Source: Chamaea fasciata (Eukaryota > Chordata > Aves > Passeriformes > Sylviidae). Taken from it: a stretch of DNA of 64,000 bases. The notes under the pieces were generated by a model, which saw only the letters and a program-made list of their open reading frames with translations, was not told where the DNA came from and did no database searches. Shown piece after piece: positions 54,394 through 64,000 of the stretch; within the stretch, counting starts at the first letter, position 1; each line of letters opens with the position of its first letter. The DNA is taken from positions 37,949,685 through 38,013,684 of the forward strand of contig JARCOQ010000004.1 in the NCBI GenBank assembly GCA_029207755.1, read 5' to 3'. A program made the translations under genes and the position numbers.

Positions 54394-56836
54394 CTACAAA
54401 AAACAGAAAGACACAGGAAGACCTTATCATCACCAATTCTGCATTGTGGATGTGACTTTTAAGCGGTTCCTGAATTCTAATGTCTTTTCTGAAAAGCTCT
54501 ACATCATTCTTCCTGTCAGTTATGCTTTACTAAATCTTTTTTTCTGAAACAAGTGCACAAGATGGAGATTTTCATATTTAGACACCTTATGAGCTCACTG
54601 CACACATTTTGATGAGAAAGAATGAATGTATTTCATTGACCTCTCACAGAAACTCCACCGGATAACAAGCTTTATAGAAAACCAATATTGAGTACATCTA
54701 TTAAATAGAAAGGTGCAGACCATCCTAAACTGCCATAGACTTTATTAGAGAGTTCACAAACAGAAAAAGAAGAAAAAATCTAATAAACAAAATATCCTAA
54801 AACAACAATGAACAAAATAAATACATAAATAAAAGAAAACAAAATAAATGTAACAAAGAATATAATAAATATTCTAAAATAACAGAACAGAAGAAACATA
54901 ATTGTAACATATAAAATAGCTCTCATACAGCTATCTTCACTATTACCTCCTATGCACATACAAAAAGATTCATTACAGTGTCCAAAAACATCAGATTGTT
55001 TCTTCACAGAAGTATTTCTTCAAATTAAACTTAATCTTGTCTTCAAAGTTCTCTTTTTGAAAGGGTTTTCATCCATGTAATTACCATGGTATTGCTTTGC
55101 ATATTTTGTCACCTAATTCAAGTCACTAAACACAAGGAAACAGTGTGCTGATGAGGTACAAATCACCTAGTCTTCAGTATTTCTGGTCATGAAAAGGCAC
55201 CACTTACATTCAATCTCAATAATGCAGCAGAGTTATGTTATTAATATTAGTGCATTCTACAGACCACATTTTTAAAAGCCCAATTAAATACAAGCTCTGA
55301 AATCTAAAAAAAGAATAGTAAGTAAATAATACAGAAAATCCTTCCGAGATGACAAAAATTGATACCAGGGTGGGTCATATCCAGAAGAGTCAGAGATCAT
55401 GAAAGGCTCTTGGTAAAGTCTGCAGTTCTTTTGGTTTATAGACTAAGACATTTCCTTCTCAAAAGTTTCTAATGAAATAATGAACATCCTTGTGGCTAGA
55501 ATATAATTTCTTTGAGATCAGAAATGTTTCAATTTTATGTTATACATTGCAAGAGCTGAAGAGAGGAGCCCTACATCTAAATATTTCCCCTAAATAAAAT
55601 AACAGTGCATATAATCCCCACTATCTCTTTCACACAGACCTTTCTCAGTTTTCAGACAACAGCAGAAAAATGATAGCACCTCCTGTTACATTGTTTTCAT
55701 TACATGGCTCACTGTGCTTCTTTCTGGAGAAGTAGAGAAGAGCAGAAGACTGCAATAACTCTCATATGATTACCCAAATATTGATTATCATTACTATCAT
55801 ATGGCCAGATAGAAAGTTTGCACATATGATGTATTTTTTTTTTCTCAAGGATATTCCTTTGTTTTGGACTACAGGGTTTTCCTGCTATCAGAAATATTTT
55901 TTTGTCTGAGTGAGGGTCATTGAAATAAAATTGTCTGAGACTAAGACTTTTCTAATCTTGGCAGATGTTTTATAAAAATTATTTTTAAATATATTTTTGA
56001 ACTAAATCAATTGCTATTTTATTGTACTAGTTTGCTTCCTCTTCAAAAATACATGCATGTGATTGAAGACTTTTTTTTTTTCCTCAAATAATTCTTCCCT
56101 CATGCAGGAAGCCAATTTGAAAACAGAACATGAATTAATTTAGTGCTCATGCAAGTGAAAAACACTGGCTTTAGAACAAAATGGAAATACACTAACTGCA
56201 TTTTTCTGTATATTTAAAAGCATCTTTGAACCTTGAACTGCAAGCTTCATATTTTTTTCACTACAGGCTTTTTATAAAACCACAGCTAGAACTGACTGCA
56301 CTACTGTGTTAGGTGGTCATATTGCTTGAACCAAGGTTAGTAAAGATTGTATTAACTGGCAGCATTTACTGTGGACTGTGAGCTACATGCAGAATTATTT
56401 GCCATACGCTTCTTTCTTGTGTTCTTCCTACATAAGAGAGTTTAACTCACATAAAGTACCACTAAAGCTAGAATAACTGAATTTCCTGGATTTTAGCTGA
56501 AAATCGACTAGATGCCAAGTATTATGAAAAGATGACAAATCTCTTCCTTCCTTTATGAATTCATTTTTAATTTTGAAGTTCAGGAGAGAAGTGTTTTGCT
56601 ATTTCAGTAAAGATTTATTTCCACTTTTACAACACTGAAACACAACTCCTGGTGCAGAAGAACACATAAATAAATGCAGGTTGAAGGAGTCTTACATAAC
56701 TTTGACCTTACATTTGATCTTTCATTGTCCTGTACTTAGAATCAGTGCTTTTTTAAAAAAGACAGTCTTCAGGGTCAACAGAGGAATTACCTGCCTTTTT
56801 GAATGTACTTTTTTTCTAGAGGCAAGGAGAACTTAC
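54394..56836 (-). other. TMC1: TMC1 intron, AT-rich
   Basis: Intron of 2443 bases with consensus GTAAGT donor. An A-rich block with TAAAATAAATA words runs 54768-54920. Nothing else recognised. Confidence 0.72.
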
Positions 56837-56979
56837 GTTCGAGTGACAATCATAAAGCTATAGCCAATAGACCCAACTCCAACAAGGAAATATGAAAGAG
56901 GCATCCTGAACTTGAGCCACCCGATTGTCCTCTGGTTATTGTAATAACCATAAAAGAGTACAGAGTACTGTGCAAAGCC
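56837..56979 (-). CDS. TMC1: TMC1 exon, TM2
   Basis: This 143-base exon has acceptor CTTTTCAG and donor GTAAGT. It reads [15 protein letters not shown] and then [18 protein letters not shown], in-window residues 69-115. The hydrophobic part is transmembrane segment 2. It ends two bases into a Thr codon, completed by the next exon. Confidence 0.95.
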
Positions 56980-59900
56980 CTGAAAAGTCAGAAAAAATCA
57001 TAATGTTACTTTTCTTAATTATGCGCATAAACAGTAAATGTATCAATAGCAATGTATTAAGGCATTCATTTCAGTGAATTCAAATCCGTTGCAAATATCA
57101 CTAATAATAAAGCTCACAGGATAGAAAATATGTCCCTTTATTTTAAAAAGACATAGAATATTTCATGGCAACTTCAAAATCTTTTAAATCTGTTCATTAA
57201 CAATCCATCTACAATTTAATGAGTCAAAACTTCATCAACATACTTCTTGTAAAAGAATCATATTGGTTTACAAAATTTGTTTTTCAGATTACTTGCAGAT
57301 AAAATCCCTTATTTTTAACTTAATTTTCACCTTTCTAAAATTCATTTGCATGAATTTGATATGAAAATATCATATGCCTTCTTTGTCTAATAACAGTTGC
57401 CTGCTGTTCATTGAGTGATCATTCAGTATGTATGATAACCAACAGCTAGAGGCATTTTATGGGTGATTATTCAATACATAGATGTTTTGCACACTTAGAC
57501 TCAGCTGCAAGGCTGTCAAAAATGCAGTATAAGTTAACTGCCACCCTCAGCAATTCAAAGTCTATCTTCTTTTCTAAATGTCTTAATATGAATTACCCTC
57601 TCTTCTGCTGGTCAGCCAGATGATTTTTCAAAATTACTACTGGTACTTAGTTAACTGTAAGAAATTGCTGGCATCTACATGGATCAAATAACTAAATCTT
57701 GCTGGTAATTCTCAGATTAGTGCAAGAACTCACCTCCTAGAAGAAGACCAAAGCCAGAGCCTTTACCAAGACAGCTCAGTGCATGCACAGCAGTGGCAAA
57801 CCTCCAATTGGATGTAAGAATTTCAAGTGCAATATGTAGTATTTGACCGCTTAATTGAAGGATGCACCGTGCGTAATTTTGACGGTAATACAATTAGATG
57901 AAGGGTTGGTGGATTAAAAAAACATTTGCTTCCCTTCTGATTTTCAGCTGCCCACTTTCCTTAAAATTAGTAACATCTTTCTCTTATTTATTTTTTCAAA
58001 CATAAACTTGATTTATTGAAGCTTTTACTATACATTATGAGTCACAGGTATTTTTGAAAAACCTAATTCACAATTCTAAGCTGAAAATCCAATATTAATA
58101 TACAGCACACATAAATATTGTTCAAAATTTCTTGATCCACATATCTCATTTTTCTTCTTCTCTGACTTGATTTATGTACTATGCATAAAGGATAAAAATA
58201 TGCTCATCTCTAAGAAGGCAAGTATTCTAATAGAGCACATTTCTTGCTAAGTATTAGTAAAATATCTATACCAGTGAGGACACATTCAAATTCAAAGGTA
58301 TGTATATTGTATATTTTTGGTCATTAAAGCATCTTATCTTAGCCCAGATTTCAGTACAGCGTTATGCAGCTCTGGAGAGCTTTTTGGGACCCCAAAATTA
58401 TTAAAATGCCTTTTTAGTCTCTGTGTTCTTCATGTCAGGGATAATTCCTGCACTGTGTATCATTCAGTCTGTTGATTCCACAGCACTACACCATAAGATT
58501 AGAAATAACTTCAATTATGTAAAAGTAGGAAGATCTCTTTCACTCCTTTCTGAGCCTAACATAAAAGACTATGATTGAATGTGTTATTGCAATAAGATTT
58601 GAGACTCTGATATTTTTTGACTGGATTATAATCAGAAAACTAGATGTTAAAACTAAATTCCAAGTAGAATATATCAAAATCCAAATATGCTTCCCTTTGC
58701 CATGTCAGTAATGCAAACACAATTTCAAGCACAAAAGAAAGCAGAATAGGCATGCTGAGTTCATCTGTTCTTCACTTTTCTTAGAGAGTGGTGGGGTGTT
58801 ATGATCCATTTATAAAGAGATGTGTTTGACCGAAATAAGGTGACCGTAAGAGATCATATGCTGAATTCAACAGCACAGATTTTATTTAACAGTAAGTGTG
58901 AGGGGGACAGAGACAGAGAGAGACAAAGATATGGGAGTGAGGGGGTGTAAGAGCCCGAGAGAGAGAATGAGAGATGGAGAGACAGACATAGAGATTAAGA
59001 AGAAAGATATCACCAGCAGAAAGACACACTATCACCATATGGATTCATGTAGCATTCTGACAGTTCTTTCTCACCCTGATCTTCTCAGTGGTGGGGTCCC
59101 AAGACATTCTTCTGTGGTATCACCTTTATACAGTCCAGGTTTCAGGTGTCCACAAGGTTCCCATGACTTGGGATGGCATGTGGATGAGCATTTGCTTCCT
59201 TTCTCACAGTTTGCCACAGTGGGAATTTTTGTCCAGATGGCAACCCAGTCTTCACCCCTGTTAGGCCTGGAATTGATTCCTTCCTACTGCAGCATCTGTG
59301 CTTATCTCAGGTTCCATTATGTTGGCTTCTCTTATGGGGACAGTGTTTCCTGCTGCATTTTTTAGGTCCTTACATAGGGCTTGGAGTTGTTTGGGTTTTA
59401 TTGGGGTTTTGTTTAAGATAAAATATTGCTAGGTGATGTGTAGTCATTTATTTCTAACTCACCTGGCAACATATAAGCATTGCTAGCAGATGAAATGTAC
59501 TATTTCCTGTGCTGTTTAAACAAAGATGTCATGGTCTTCTGGGAATATTTGTCAATCTGACATGCCTCAAGAATTTTTTTTTCCCTCAATATTTCAGGGG
59601 ATCCATCTCTTTCATTGCCTTATTCTAGTTTATTATGTTTGCATTTGCTCATTCTGTTAACTGCTACTCTGTTATTTATTGTACTTTCTTCTTCACACCT
59701 GTCAGTTTATGTTTCTGACAATTATTAAAAACTTTTCATGTCTTTCCACCATGCCTTCAGCCATCTTCTCTCAAATACATTTATTTTACAAGCTTTGTTC
59801 TGATCTTCTCTATTAAACTCTTCTAGCCTATTCTCTTTACAAAATCTTCAAGTTACTATAATTCCTTTTTTCTCCAATATCTCCCTGAGGTTTTTATTTC

Positions 59901-60527
59901 CCATTTTATCATTTCATTATCATTATCTAACTTCCCTGCCATATGTTTAGATTTATTCTTACTGTCACTCAAATATGCAACTTCTAGATGCAATATCATT
60001 TCAGGAAGTAGTCACTGCAAAATGTTATATATACAGGTTTTCAAAAAGTTCTTCCAATCCTTTTTTCTGTCCAAGGAGAATCCACCACTGGCATTGTATG
60101 TAATCAAAGGGATAAGATGTGTATAGCTCACTGTTATTTTTAATGTATTTTCTCCTCTTTTTTCCTAATTCATACCGCATTTTAAAATTCAGACTCTTAA
60201 TCATACAAAAGCAGAAGACCAAATTCACACTTAAATGGAATTAAGTGGAAATCCACTACTTCAGAATGGTAAACAAGCTTCGAGATATTTCCCCATGTGG
60301 CTTTGGATTGCTACCTACCGTGAGACATGTTTGTGTACATCAAACTTCACCATGTGTTTTGTCTGAAAGTAACATCTATACAGAGAGCTTGTGAAAAAAA
60401 ATGTAATTTAATTCTCTTGTGAATTATCTCCTGAGATACTTCTTATTAAATAACTGAACATTAAATAATGAAGTAATTGTGAATAAAAATCATGTGGATA
60501 TGCAATATTGCAAAATTATGCACTTAC
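56980..60527 (-). other. TMC1: TMC1 intron with LTR-like block
   Basis: Intron of 3548 bases, donor GTAAGT. It includes a less AT-rich LTR-like block at about 58798-59560, listed separately. The rest is unremarkable. Confidence 0.7.
58798..59560 (-). mobile_element. LTR-like repeat, probable endogenous-retrovirus solo LTR
   Basis: The block starts near TGTTATGATCC and contains a GAGA-rich stretch (58900-58990), then GC-richer sequence unlike the intron around it. The - strand carries AATAAA (58886 down to 58881), which suggests - orientation, the same as TMC1. The 155-codon open frame on the + strand (58898-59365) reads across it and shows no viral or other domain. The content resembles a songbird retroviral LTR I recall. 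The ends are approximate, no target duplication is evident and no internal viral genes adjoin it. Confidence 0.5.
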
Positions 60528-60626
60528 ACTAAAATCCCAGAGAGTAGCAAAATTCATAGCAGTTGCTTCTTCAGCTCTTGGGACAGTTTTTCTAGGCAAA
60601 GAGCCATATGGCTTACCCATCAAAGC
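60528..60626 (-). CDS. TMC1: TMC1 exon, loop after TM1
   Basis: This 99-base, 33-codon exon in phase 0 has acceptor GTTTTCAG and donor GTAAGT. It reads [21 protein letters not shown] and ends T-L-W-D-F-S. The [15 protein letters not shown] segment is identical to the mammalian TMC1 sequence I remember, which favours TMC1 over TMC2. Confidence 0.95.

Positions 60627-64000
<3,374 letters not shown>

Noticed and set aside
58898..59365. 155-codon + strand open frame
   Set aside because: Lies across the LTR-like block, with a GAGA-rich start and no viral or cellular domain.

Overview
The window looks like a stretch of bird genome, probably the Z chromosome and possibly from a songbird. Ten exons on the + strand spell the C-terminal 397 residues of retinal dehydrogenase 1 (ALDH1A1) and match remembered chicken protein almost residue for residue. 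Fourteen exons on the - strand spell the last 688 residues of TMC1, the pore-forming subunit of the inner-ear hair-cell mechanotransduction channel. The two genes are neighbours in vertebrates and Z-linked in chicken. Two CR1 LINE fragments, a bird hallmark, support this. Two LTR-like blocks resemble passerine endogenous-retrovirus LTRs, which is why a songbird is suspected; that part rests on memory, not a search.

Layout. Positions 1-17472 hold ALDH1A1 coding exons 4-13 (human numbering) in large AT-rich introns, followed by a 3' UTR of about 0.5 kb. Positions about 18000-37480 are intergenic. This interval holds one + strand CR1 fragment (about 27690-28757), a GATA/GACA microsatellite, other simple repeats and a possible LTR remnant, but no gene I can support. 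Positions 37725-63519 hold TMC1 on the - strand, read from high to low coordinates, ending in a proline/glycine-rich tail. Its introns carry a second CR1 fragment (about 61155-62625, - strand) and an LTR-like block (about 58798-59560). The genes converge tail to tail, as in mammals. The 5' exons and promoters of both genes lie outside the window.

Both reading frames stay open across every splice junction: ALDH1A1 totals 1194 coding bases and TMC1 2069, with matching phases. Both therefore look like intact, functional genes. The proteins act in unrelated processes (cytosolic retinal oxidation to retinoic acid; a plasma-membrane channel of hair cells), so their proximity is synteny rather than an operon. 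I found no undescribed biological system. The most interesting points are a GC-AG intron in TMC1, the long Pro/Gly-rich C-terminal tail of this TMC1, and an in-frame alternative donor in one TMC1 exon.
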